Shown piece by piece: positions 56,170-64,000 of a stretch of 64,000 nucleotides of DNA; within the stretch, counting starts at the first letter, position 1, and each line of letters starts with the position of its first letter. The translations under genes and the position numbers were made by a program. The stretch comes from Rhodococcus sp. WMMA185 (GTDB lineage: Bacteria; Actinomycetota; Actinomycetes; Mycobacteriales; Mycobacteriaceae), in contig NZ_CP017014.1 in NCBI RefSeq assembly GCF_001767395.1, positions 1,240,001 to 1,304,000 of the forward strand. Direction: 5' to 3'. The notes beneath the pieces were generated by a model that saw only the letters and a list, made by a program, of their open reading frames with translations, was not told the origin of the DNA and made no database searches.

Positions 56170-57327
56170 GTGACCAGCCCGGTCGGACTAGGAATGCCGG
56201 AAGGCCCGGCCGCGGTTCTCGCGCCCCGGCGCAAGACCCGCCAACTCCAGGTTGGTGGGGTTGGTGTAGGCAGTGACTTCCCGGTGTCCGTGCAGTCGAT
56301 GTGCACCACCAAGACCCACGACGTCAACGCCACCCTGCAGCAGATCGCCGAGCTCACCGCATCCGGCTGCGACATCGTGCGTGTCGCCTGCCCGCGCCAA
56401 GAGGATGCCGACGCGCTCGCGACGATCGCCAAGAAGAGCCAGATCCCGGTCATCGCCGACATTCACTTCCAGCCGCGCTACATCTTCGCCGCGATCGACG
56501 CCGGCTGTGCGGCCGTTCGTGTGAATCCCGGCAACATCAAGGAGTTCGACGGACGGGTCAAGGAGGTCGCGAAAGCGGCCGGGGATGCAGGCATCCCGAT
56601 CCGGATCGGTGTCAATGCAGGCTCGCTCGATCCGCGCCTGATGCGCAAATACGGCAAGGCGACGCCCGAGGCCCTCGTGGAGTCGGCACTGTGGGAGGCG
56701 AGCCTGTTCGAGGAACACGGCTTCGGCGACATCAAGATCTCGGTCAAGCACAACGACCCGGTCATCATGGTCGAGGCTTACCGCCAGCTGGCCGCCCAGT
56801 GTGACTACCCGCTGCACCTCGGTGTGACCGAGGCCGGCCCGGCGTTCCAGGGCACCATCAAATCTGCTGTCGCGTTCGGCGCACTGCTGGCCGAGGGCAT
56901 CGGTGACACGATCCGGGTGTCTTTGTCCGCGCCGCCGGCCGAGGAGGTGAAGGTCGGCACCCAAATCCTGCAGTCGCTGAACCTGCGTCCGCGGAAGCTC
57001 GAGATCGTGTCGTGTCCCTCGTGCGGTCGCGCACAGGTCGATGTGTACAAGTTGGCGGACGAGGTCACAGCCGGACTCGAGGGCATGGAGATCCCGCTGC
57101 GCGTGGCCGTGATGGGGTGTGTCGTCAATGGTCCTGGCGAGGCTCGGGAGGCTGATTTGGGTGTTGCCTCCGGGAACGGCAAGGGACAGATCTTCGTCAA
57201 AGGCAAAGTCATCAAGACCGTGCCCGAGGCGCAGATCGTGGAGACTCTGATTGAAGAAGCGATGCGGATAGCGGAGGAGATGGACAGCGATTCGACGTCC
57301 GGATCACCCGTGGTGACGGTCAGCTGA
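56170..57327 (+). CDS. ispG: 4-hydroxy-3-methylbut-2-enyl-diphosphate synthase
   Basis: The [4Fe-4S] enzyme of the MEP pathway, formerly GcpE, which makes HMBPP from MEcPP. The 385-residue protein is of the short bacterial form. A TIM barrel ([35 protein letters not shown]) is followed by the cluster domain, with cysteines in SCPSCGRAQ and [14 protein letters not shown]. The GTG start lies 40 bp after rip1. Confidence 0.96.
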   Translation: MTSPVGLGMPEGPAAVLAPRRKTRQLQVGGVGVGSDFPVSVQSMCTTKTHDVNATLQQIAELTASGCDIVRVACPRQEDADALATIAKKSQIPVIADIHFQPRYIFAAIDAGCAAVRVNPGNIKEFDGRVKEVAKAAGDAGIPIRIGVNAGSLDPRLMRKYGKATPEALVESALWEASLFEEHGFGDIKISVKHNDPVIMVEAYRQLAAQCDYPLHLGVTEAGPAFQGTIKSAVAFGALLAEGIGDTIRVSLSAPPAEEVKVGTQILQSLNLRPRKLEIVSCPSCGRAQVDVYKLADEVTAGLEGMEIPLRVAVMGCVVNGPGEAREADLGVASGNGKGQIFVKGKVIKTVPEAQIVETLIEEAMRIAEEMDSDSTSGSPVVTVS

Positions 57328-57420
57328 CGGGCGTGCGCGGTGACCGTCGAAACGACTCCCGTTTTCGGCGAGTTCGTGGCAACCTGGTGGGCACGACGAC
57401 AAACTGACAAGGTTGGGTAG

Positions 57421-58257
57421 ATGCTCAAGCTCCTTGGTGCAAAACAGTTGAGCAGTCGAGACACGGCGCTCGCGCTTCGTGTCCTCGACTCCGACCCTGT
57501 CGCTACGTGCATGGTCGCCGCGCGAGTAGAGCAAGGCGGAACCGACCCTCGGATGATCCACGGAGAGTTGTGGAGTCGTGGCGGGCCGCTCGAGTCGTTG
57601 TGTTTCTCCGGCGCGAACTTCGTACCGCTGCGGGGAAGCACGGACGATATGCGGGCGTTTGCAGACCGCGCATGTCGGACACCGCGCATGTGTTCGTCCC
57701 TGGTCGGGCGTGCCGAGTTGACCCTGCCGCTCTGGGAGATGCTCGAACTCGACTGGGGGCCTGCCCGTGAGGTCCGCGCTGATCAGCCGCTGCTGGCCCT
57801 GGCGAGCGAACCGCTGTGCCGACCCGACCCCCTGGTGCGTCAGGTGCGGATGCGTGAACTCGACCAGTACCTTCCGGCCGCTGTCGCGATGTTCATCGAG
57901 GAGGTCGGCGTCGATCCCCGCGCAAACGACGATGGTCGTGGCTACCGCCGCCGCGTCGCGAACCTCATCGCAGCCGGCCGGGCGTGGGCCCGGTTCGAGG
58001 ACGGTCAGGTGGTCTTCAAGGCCGAGGTGGGGTCGGTGTCCTCCCGGGTCGGGCAGATTCAGGGCGTCTGGGTACATCCGATGTACCGGGGGCGCGGACA
58101 CGGCGCGGCCGGTACGGCGACAGTAGCTCAGGCAGTCATTGCCGAGGGCCGAGTCGCCAGCTTGTACGTCAACAGCTTCAACACGATTGCCCGCAGCACG
58201 TATTCACGCATCGGCTTCAGCCAGGTGGGGACGTTCGCCACAATTCTGTTGGATTGA
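57421..58257 (+). CDS. GNAT-family N-acetyltransferase
   Basis: A 278-residue protein with an N-terminal DUF4081-like half (LLGAKQLSSRDTALALRVLD; CSSLVGRAELTLPLW) and a C-terminal GNAT domain (about 135-278). The acetyl-CoA loop is VWVHPMYRGRGHGAAGT, followed by SLYVNSFNTIARSTYSRIGF. The substrate is unknown. A homologue lies immediately after ispG in M. tuberculosis, so the position is conserved. The ATG at 57421 is the first of the frame. Confidence 0.9.
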   Translation: MLKLLGAKQLSSRDTALALRVLDSDPVATCMVAARVEQGGTDPRMIHGELWSRGGPLESLCFSGANFVPLRGSTDDMRAFADRACRTPRMCSSLVGRAELTLPLWEMLELDWGPAREVRADQPLLALASEPLCRPDPLVRQVRMRELDQYLPAAVAMFIEEVGVDPRANDDGRGYRRRVANLIAAGRAWARFEDGQVVFKAEVGSVSSRVGQIQGVWVHPMYRGRGHGAAGTATVAQAVIAEGRVASLYVNSFNTIARSTYSRIGFSQVGTFATILLD

Positions 58258-58344
58258 TGAAACCTGTTGAATTGATGTAGCGCGGACTGACATGGCGCTC
58301 GACCTACCGTGTCGACGACCGTCGCCGACATAGCATGAGCGGCG

Positions 58345-60159
58345 ATGAACCCTCGTCTCTTTCCCCACGCACGCGTCGTCAGGTCGATCGCCTTCGGCGG
58401 GGTCGCTGTGCTGATGATTGGCGTCGCGGCATGCACACCCCGACCGGGTGGTCCCGAGCCCGCCGCTCGAGCGTTTCTGGCGGCCTTTGCCGAACGCGAT
58501 TCCGAGCGGGCCGCCGCCCTCTCGGACCGCCCTGACAACGCGATGCAGACGCTCGAGTCGACGTGGGAGTCGTTGCAGGCCGAGTCCCTCGAGGCGGAGA
58601 CCACCCACGTCCGAGTAACCGGCGACACCGCCACCGTGGGGTACACCTATGAATGGCAACTGCCGAAAGACCGGGTGTGGACATATTCAGGCGAACTCCA
58701 GATGGGCCGACGTGGCGGCGACTGGGCCGTGCGCTGGAGTGCGACCAACGTCCATCCGCGGCTAGGGGATCGTCAGACGATGTCGCTGCGGTCCGTTGCG
58801 GCGCCCAGGGCCCGCGTCAACGAGCGCGCCGGATCGGACGTTCTCGTGCCCGGTGTCGTGTATCGCGTCAAGTTCGATGCGAGGGAATCGGACGATGTGA
58901 TCCGCAGCGCGCAGTCGCTGACGTCGGCGCTGGCGGAGTTCGACAACACCCTCACCGCGCAGTCGATCGCGGAGTCCGCAACCGCGGTGAAAGGTGACTA
59001 CCTCGTCACCCGGCTGAGATCCGAGGACTACGACCGAGTCGAGGGTGTGCTCGGCGCGATCCCCGGTGTGACCGTGTCAGACGAGGCCGACCTGGTGGCT
59101 ACCGATCGGACGTTCGCCCCCGATCTCATCGGCCGGGTCAAGCAGACGGTGATCGATGAGGTCGACGGTGAGGCCGGATGGAGAGTGGTCACCGTCAATC
59201 AGAACGGCGTCGACACCGCCGTGCTCACCGAGACACCGCCGAAGCCTGTCCCGTCGTTCTCGATCAGCCTGGATCGGCCCATTCAGGTTGCCGCGCAGAA
59301 TGCGGTCAACGCCCGACCCGAGCAGGCCATGATGGTGGTCATTGCTCCCTCGACCGGTGACATCCTCGCCGTGGCGCAGAACGAGGCCGCCGACAGAGAC
59401 GGACCCGTGGCCCTGACGGGCCTCTACCCCCCGGGCTCGACGTTCAAGATCGTGACCGCGGGAGCGGCGATCTCGTCGGACCTCGCGACACCTCACACAT
59501 TGGTTCCGTGCCCCGGCCTCATCGTGATCGGCGACCGGAGCGTGCCGAACTACAACGAATTCGCGCTCGGGACGGTCCCGATGGCCACGGCGTTCGCCCG
59601 TTCGTGCAACACCTCGTTCGCGAAACTGGCGAGTGAGATGCAGTCGGATGCGCTGACCGTCGCGGCCTCACAGTTCGGAGTCGGGGCCGACTATGAGGTC
59701 GTGGGCTTGCCCACCTACACGGGCTCGGTGCCCGAAGCAGACGATCTGGTCCAGCGAACAGAGGACGGCTTCGGGCAGGGCAGGGTCGTGGTCAGCCCAT
59801 TCGGTATGGCTTTGGCAGCGGCGACCGTAGCGAATGGCTCGACGCCGGTTCCGTCGCTGATCGCCGGACGGGAAACGTCGATCGACGAAGACCCTCCGCC
59901 GATCAGCCCTGAGATGGTCGACGGACTCCGCGAGATGATGCGCCTCGTGGTCACGAGTGGCACGGCCGGGAGAATCGGGGATCAGGGCGAGGTGTACGGC
60001 AAGACGGGCGAAGCCGAGGTCGAGGGTGGGTCGCACGCCTGGTTCGTCGGCTACCGCGGCGATCTCGCCTTCGCAACGCTGGTGGTGCGCGGGGGAAGCT
60101 CCGACAACGCTGTTGCCGTGACTCGTGACATGTTCGCGGCGCTGCCGGAGGGGTATTGA
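58345..60159 (+). CDS. Penicillin-binding lipoprotein (class B-type transpeptidase)
   Basis: A 604-residue membrane-anchored transpeptidase. A lipoprotein signal ends in VAAC (Cys30). An NTF2-like MecA-N domain (about 35-145) and a dimerisation region precede the transpeptidase domain: SxxK at Ser365-Lys368 (PPGSTFKIV), SCN in ARSCNTSFAKL, and KTGEAEVEGG near the end. The M. tuberculosis homologue is a putative PBP lipoprotein between the GNAT gene and mapB. It probably cross-links peptidoglycan or acts in its remodelling. Confidence 0.93.
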   Translation: MNPRLFPHARVVRSIAFGGVAVLMIGVAACTPRPGGPEPAARAFLAAFAERDSERAAALSDRPDNAMQTLESTWESLQAESLEAETTHVRVTGDTATVGYTYEWQLPKDRVWTYSGELQMGRRGGDWAVRWSATNVHPRLGDRQTMSLRSVAAPRARVNERAGSDVLVPGVVYRVKFDARESDDVIRSAQSLTSALAEFDNTLTAQSIAESATAVKGDYLVTRLRSEDYDRVEGVLGAIPGVTVSDEADLVATDRTFAPDLIGRVKQTVIDEVDGEAGWRVVTVNQNGVDTAVLTETPPKPVPSFSISLDRPIQVAAQNAVNARPEQAMMVVIAPSTGDILAVAQNEAADRDGPVALTGLYPPGSTFKIVTAGAAISSDLATPHTLVPCPGLIVIGDRSVPNYNEFALGTVPMATAFARSCNTSFAKLASEMQSDALTVAASQFGVGADYEVVGLPTYTGSVPEADDLVQRTEDGFGQGRVVVSPFGMALAAATVANGSTPVPSLIAGRETSIDEDPPPISPEMVDGLREMMRLVVTSGTAGRIGDQGEVYGKTGEAEVEGGSHAWFVGYRGDLAFATLVVRGGSSDNAVAVTRDMFAALPEGY

Positions 60160-60463
60160 CACGCTCGATCAAGCGTTGCAAGTAATCTCGCCGTCTCCAG
60201 TCCGCTGGAGAGTCGTGCGCTGCCGCAGTATCCGTATTCCAAATGCATTGTGAGACAGTGCGGTTCGATTGTATTGCGGAGATGAATACCGTTCTCCAGG
60301 TTGTCGGCGTCGCTGTGGGCCGCAAGACGCCTGTGACGCAGTGACGTGCTTGTGCGGATCTGTCTCATCTGGGGCAGACTGGTTCAGGGTCATCGCGCAA
60401 TGTCGCCCAGATCTGCGAGGAGCGGCAACGAACCTCTGATCTTCTCGAAAGGTGTTGAGAGAC
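60160..60463. other. Intergenic region between the PBP and FAD oxidoreductase genes
   Basis: No gene is visible in these 304 bp, which are AT-richer than the surroundings. A short hairpin, CTCCAG-TCCG-CTGGAG (60194-60209), may terminate the PBP transcript. A promoter for the oxidoreductase is expected in the right half, but I found no clear -10/-35 pair. Confidence 0.4.
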
Positions 60464-61771
60464 ATGCACGAACGTCCAGACGCAGTGGTTGTCGGTGCAG
60501 GCGTGATCGGCAGTTCGATCGCTTTGCAACTGGCAAAACGGGGAAACAACGTCCTGGTGGTCGACAAGGCGGGCGGCCCGGGCTACGGATCGACCAGCGC
60601 ATCGAGCGCCATCATCCGATTCAATTACTCCACTTTCGACGGCGTCGTGACCGCTTGGGAGTCGAGTCGATGCTGGGCCGATTGGCGAAGCTACCTCGGG
60701 TTGGATCAGGATGTCGCAGTCGCCCGGTTTCACAGGACCGGAATGGTCTTTCTCGATGTCGACACGGTTCCCCGGGACCACACCATCAAGCTGTACCAGG
60801 ATGTGAACATCCCTTACGAGGAGTGGGACAGCGCAGAGCTGGTCCAGCGCATACCCGGAATCGACCCCGGCCGTTACTTTCCACCCAAGCCGGTCCATTC
60901 CGAAGAATTCTTCGCGGAGGCCACCGCCACTCTGGGCGCTCTCTACACCCCCGACGCCGGATTCGTCGACGACCCCCAGCTCGCGGCCGCCAATCTGGCG
61001 CAAGCGGCCGCCGATCACGGAGCTGCCTTCAAGTATCGGGCGACCATCGTCGAGATCGATCAGAGCCCCGACGGTCTGTGGCACCTACATCTCGACGACG
61101 GCACCATCATCGACTCATCGGTCGTGGTCAACGCAGCCGGGCCCTGGTCGGGGGCCCTGAACACGATGGCGGACGTCGGAGCCGATTTCACGGTAGCCGT
61201 TGCGCCCCTGCGCCAGGAAGTTCACCACGTCAGCGCTCCGACTGGATTCGACACGGGAGGACGGCCAGGTCCGTGTATCGCCGACCTGGATGTGGGGATC
61301 TACGCGCGGCCCGATACTCGGGGTGGGTTCCTCATCGGCGGAACCGAACCTGCATGCGACCCGCTCGAATGGATCGACGATCCCGATACGGCCGATCTCA
61401 ACAGAACCGCAGACCGCTTCGAGTCCCAAGTGATGCGGGCTGCCCGGCGGTTCCCCGACCTGACCGTGCCTGCTCAACCCCGCGGCATCGCCGGCGTTTA
61501 CGATGTCGCGTCGGATTGGACTCCGATCTACGACAAGACAGATCGAGACGGGTTCTACGTAGCGATCGGAACCAGCGGCAATCAGTTCAAGAATGCTCCA
61601 CTCGCTGGCGAGTTCCTCGCCGAGATCATCACAGCTGTCGAGGCGGGTCACGACCACGACCGCGACCCGGTCCAGTACATCGGGCGTACGACAAGGCTCA
61701 CCGTCGACCTCGGGTCGTTTTCGCGAAAGCGACAGCTCAATGCCGAATCATCGGGAACGGTACTCGGCTGA
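60464..61771 (+). CDS. FAD-dependent oxidoreductase (DAO family)
   Basis: A 435-residue D-amino-acid oxidase-type flavoenzyme, similar in plan to sarcosine or dimethylglycine oxidase and dehydrogenase beta chains. The dinucleotide-binding fold is AVVVGAGVIGSSIALQLAKRG near the N-terminus; later motifs include SSAIIRFNYS, VVVNAAGPWSGAL and GIAGVYDVASDWTPIYDK, and the closing GTSGNQFKNAPLAGEF. The substrate is probably a secondary or tertiary amine. ATG 60464 is used; an in-frame GTG at 60452 is possible. No partner subunits lie nearby. Confidence 0.9.
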   Translation: MHERPDAVVVGAGVIGSSIALQLAKRGNNVLVVDKAGGPGYGSTSASSAIIRFNYSTFDGVVTAWESSRCWADWRSYLGLDQDVAVARFHRTGMVFLDVDTVPRDHTIKLYQDVNIPYEEWDSAELVQRIPGIDPGRYFPPKPVHSEEFFAEATATLGALYTPDAGFVDDPQLAAANLAQAAADHGAAFKYRATIVEIDQSPDGLWHLHLDDGTIIDSSVVVNAAGPWSGALNTMADVGADFTVAVAPLRQEVHHVSAPTGFDTGGRPGPCIADLDVGIYARPDTRGGFLIGGTEPACDPLEWIDDPDTADLNRTADRFESQVMRAARRFPDLTVPAQPRGIAGVYDVASDWTPIYDKTDRDGFYVAIGTSGNQFKNAPLAGEFLAEIITAVEAGHDHDRDPVQYIGRTTRLTVDLGSFSRKRQLNAESSGTVLG

Positions 61772-61783
61772 CCGCCTCGCACC

Positions 61784-62419
61784 TCAGACCTCGAGCTCGG
61801 TGTTCAGGGCGGCGGCGATCTGGGCGTCGTGCTCGGCGGCCTGGCTGAGAGCGGCACTGGCCAGCCCGGAGAGCGAGCGCACCCCGTGCCGATTGGTGTG
61901 TAGCGCACTGATCAGAGAGAACGCGTCCTTGCAGATCCCGACCCAGTGCCGGTCGGTTTCCCCGCGGATCGAGGCCGGGTCCGCGGCCGCCTCGGACGCG
62001 ATGTCCGGGCGGCAGACCGGGCACGGCCGACGGTCCTCGGTCGCGAACTCGTCGCTCTTCATGTCGGCGACGGCGGGCAGGTTCTTTCCTTCGATGGCGG
62101 AGCAGTCGGCTCGGTGCGCGACACAGGAGACACCGACCCGATGGGCGATGAACAGGCCGTCCTCTTTCCGGTAGATGCTCAGTTCCGTCCAGTGCAGCGA
62201 GTCCGGTCGCTCACTGGTGATGTGCCCGAGCAGGGTGCCGGTGAATGCCACGACCCGGATACCGTCGCGGACCTTGATCCGGCGCATGGGCCCATTGACT
62301 GGCCCGCCGACCGGCCCGTGCTCTGCCGGATCGATGTCCGGGTACATGTTCGAGTGGTCGCTGTTCGAGTGGCCGTCGATCTCGGAGTCGGGTGGGGACT
62401 CGTCGGGGTGCGTACGCAT
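61784..62419 (-). CDS. Hypothetical protein with paired cysteines
   Basis: A 211-residue soluble protein I do not recognise. A polar Asp/Pro/His-rich N-terminus (1-45) is followed by a beta-rich segment with VSCVAHRADCSAIEG (CX6C-like, with His) and, further on, RRPCPVCRPDI, a CxxC that could form a zinc site. The C-terminal part is helical and Ala-rich. It ends 12 bp from the convergent FAD oxidoreductase and is divergent from map. Codon use looks native. Confidence 0.65.
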   Translation of the reverse strand: MRTHPDESPPDSEIDGHSNSDHSNMYPDIDPAEHGPVGGPVNGPMRRIKVRDGIRVVAFTGTLLGHITSERPDSLHWTELSIYRKEDGLFIAHRVGVSCVAHRADCSAIEGKNLPAVADMKSDEFATEDRRPCPVCRPDIASEAAADPASIRGETDRHWVGICKDAFSLISALHTNRHGVRSLSGLASAALSQAAEHDAQIAAALNTELEV

Positions 62420-62678
62420 CCTACTGATCTCTTTCGCGTCGGTGTCGCCGGTGCAATCACTCCCGCCTCGCGGGGAACACTCCTTCTCGGTTCCAATGAT
62501 GAACTCGATTGCGAGATGACCCCGGCATTCGGGGAGAATATCGGCGTGTCCTCGGGGGCGGCCCGAGGGGAGGAAATCATCCTCGTCTCGCGTCGCTCGA
62601 TCGCCTTCTGGGCAACTTGCCGGAGTGACGCCGAGCCGCGGTCGGCGGGTCCGGGAACAATCGGGCCGCGACCGGGTC

Positions 62679-62691
62679 TAACCTGGTAGCC
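62679..62691 (+). promoter_or_regulatory. Candidate promoter for leaderless map
   Basis: TAACCT (62679-62684) fits the actinobacterial TANNNT -10 pattern and lies 7 bp before the map ATG, with no Shine-Dalgarno between. Transcription would start at about the A of ATG. Confidence 0.45.
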
Positions 62692-63549
62692 ATGTCTGTC
62701 CGCACTGCACTGAGCCCTGGAACCGTGTCTCCGGTCCTCGCCGTCCCGACGAGCATCGAGCGTCCCGAGTATGCGTGGAAGCCCACGGCGAACGAAGGCA
62801 ACGAACCTTGGGTGCAGACACCCGAGACCATCGAGGCAATGCGGGTAGCGGGCAAGATTGCTGCGCAGGCCCTGCAGGAGGCCGGCAAGGCGGTGGCGCC
62901 CGGTGTCACCACCGACGAACTGGACCGCATCGCCCATGAGTACATGATCGACCATGGCGCCTACCCGTCAACGCTCGGCTACAAGGGTTTCCCCAAGTCG
63001 TGCTGCACGTCGCTCAACGAGGTCATCTGCCACGGTATCCCGGACTCGACGGTGATCGAGGACGGGGACATCGTCAACATCGACGTCACCGCGTACATCG
63101 GTGGAGTGCACGGCGACACCAATGCCACGTTCCTCGCAGGTGACGTTGCGGAGGAGAACCGCCTGCTGGTCGAGCGAACCCGCGAAGCCACGATGCGTGC
63201 GATCAAGGCGGTCAAGCCGGGCCGCGAGCTCAACGTGATCGGCCGCGTCATCGAGTCGTACGCCAACCGTTTCGGTTACGGCGTCGTACAAGATTTCACC
63301 GGCCACGGCATCGGCGAGACCTTCCACAACGGCCTGGTGATCCTGCACTACGACCAGCCCAACGTCGACACCGTCATCGAACCGGGCATGGTGTTCACGA
63401 TCGAACCGATGATCAACCTCGGCGACATCGGCTGGGAGATCTGGGACGACGACTGGACCGTTGTCACCAAGGACCGCAAGTGGACGGCTCAGTTCGAGCA
63501 CACCATCGTCGTCACGGATACCGGCAGCGAGATCCTCACCCTGCCTTGA
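62692..63549 (+). CDS. map: Methionine aminopeptidase, type I
   Basis: Removes N-terminal methionine from new proteins. The 285-residue enzyme has the metal ligands in [20 protein letters not shown] (two Asp), [11 protein letters not shown] (His), VFTIEPM (Glu) and QFEHTIVVT (Glu). An N-terminal extension of about 40 residues with Pro-containing motifs matches the mycobacterial MapB (type Ic) form rather than MapA. The stop overlaps the cobQ start by 4 bp. Confidence 0.96.
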   Translation: MSVRTALSPGTVSPVLAVPTSIERPEYAWKPTANEGNEPWVQTPETIEAMRVAGKIAAQALQEAGKAVAPGVTTDELDRIAHEYMIDHGAYPSTLGYKGFPKSCCTSLNEVICHGIPDSTVIEDGDIVNIDVTAYIGGVHGDTNATFLAGDVAEENRLLVERTREATMRAIKAVKPGRELNVIGRVIESYANRFGYGVVQDFTGHGIGETFHNGLVILHYDQPNVDTVIEPGMVFTIEPMINLGDIGWEIWDDDWTVVTKDRKWTAQFEHTIVVTDTGSEILTLP

Positions 63550-64000
63550 GTTCGGGTCGTTGGAACGGCGCCTTGCTCGTGGCCGGCACTACGTCGGACG
63601 CGGGCAAGAGCGTGCTTGTCGCGGGGCTGTGTCGGATGCTGGCGCGGCGAGGGGTTCGGGTAGCGCCCTTCAAGGCCCAGAACATGTCGAACAACTCCGT
63701 CGTCACCTTGGACGGCGGTGAGATCGGGCGCGCTCAGGCGCTCCAGGCGGCGGCCTGTGGTCTCGAGCCCAGTGTGCGGTTCAACCCCGTTCTGCTGAAA
63801 CCGGGAAGCGACCGCACCTCCCAACTTGTGGTGCGTGGACGGGCGGTGACATCCGTCGGCGCCCGCGACTACATCGAACACCGTGAACATTTGCGTTCGG
63901 TCGTGGCCGAGGAATTGAGCACGTTGCGAGCCGATTTCGACGTGGTGATCTGCGAGGGAGCAGGTTCGCCGGCCGAGATCAATCTGCGCGCAACCGATCT
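63546..64000 (+). CDS. cobQ: Cobyric acid synthase CobQ, N-terminal part (partial)
   Basis: Amidates adenosylcobyrinic acid a,c-diamide at four positions in cobalamin synthesis. The first 151 codons are in the window, and the gene runs off the right edge. Seen are the ATP-binding P-loop-like [21 protein letters not shown], the [14 protein letters not shown] motif and [16 protein letters not shown], all diagnostic. The start is TTG 63546, overlapping the map stop (TTGA); no other start lies before the P-loop. Confidence 0.92.
   Translation, partial: MSSGRWNGALLVAGTTSDAGKSVLVAGLCRMLARRGVRVAPFKAQNMSNNSVVTLDGGEIGRAQALQAAACGLEPSVRFNPVLLKPGSDRTSQLVVRGRAVTSVGARDYIEHREHLRSVVAEELSTLRADFDVVICEGAGSPAEINLRATD

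Overview
The window is a 64 kb stretch of a high-GC actinobacterial chromosome. Gene content and order point to a mycolic-acid actinobacterium of the Nocardiaceae, most likely Rhodococcus or a close relative; this rests on recalled family and synteny knowledge, not on a search. There are no rRNA or tRNA genes, no complete insertion sequence and no CRISPR array that I can see. Most genes sit on the + strand, many with 1-4 bp stop/start overlaps, and GTG or TTG starts are common.

Two blocks of conserved housekeeping genes follow the order of the M. tuberculosis ftsY-to-mapB region. Block 1 (1-20969) holds the end of ftsY, amtB-glnB-glnD (ammonium uptake and PII nitrogen signalling), ffh (SRP), an amidohydrolase, rpsP-khpA-rimM-trmD, a serine hydrolase in the lppW position, tex, a membrane protein, rplS-lepB-rnhB, a DUF2469 gene, two unknown membrane-associated genes, and yraN-comM-dprA. 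Block 2 (44156-64000) holds xerC, an M23 peptidase, rpsB-tsf, pyrH-frr-cdsA, a methyltransferase, a CitE-like lyase, rlmN, a DUF2631 gene, dxr-rip1-ispG-GNAT-PBP lipoprotein, an FAD oxidoreductase, an unknown Cys-rich protein, map, and the start of cobQ.

Between dprA and xerC lies about 23 kb of accessory DNA (20960-44155). It contains an SRPBCC protein divergent from an XRE regulator; a dienelactone hydrolase fused to a SnoaL-like domain; a complete respiratory nitrate reductase operon narGHJI; a TDT/SLAC1-type anion channel, an FMN-type PPOX protein and a cupin, with the cupin divergent from a SufR-like Cys-containing winged-helix regulator over a shared palindrome; a copper module (Tat-exported multicopper oxidase lipoprotein, a SHOCT protein, a 35-residue peptide that is more than half methionine, and a two-component system); and a cell-wall module.

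The cell-wall module is the most striking part. A 961-residue protein fuses a complete SEDS (RodA/FtsW) glycosyltransferase to a complete class B penicillin-binding protein. It is translationally coupled to a single-pass membrane protein whose N-terminal part looks like a decayed kinase, and it lies tail-to-tail with an MreB-like gene. Seven 25-bp tandem repeats run across both stop codons. Mycolic-acid actinobacteria normally grow at their tips without MreB, so this looks like a compact additional wall-synthesis system.
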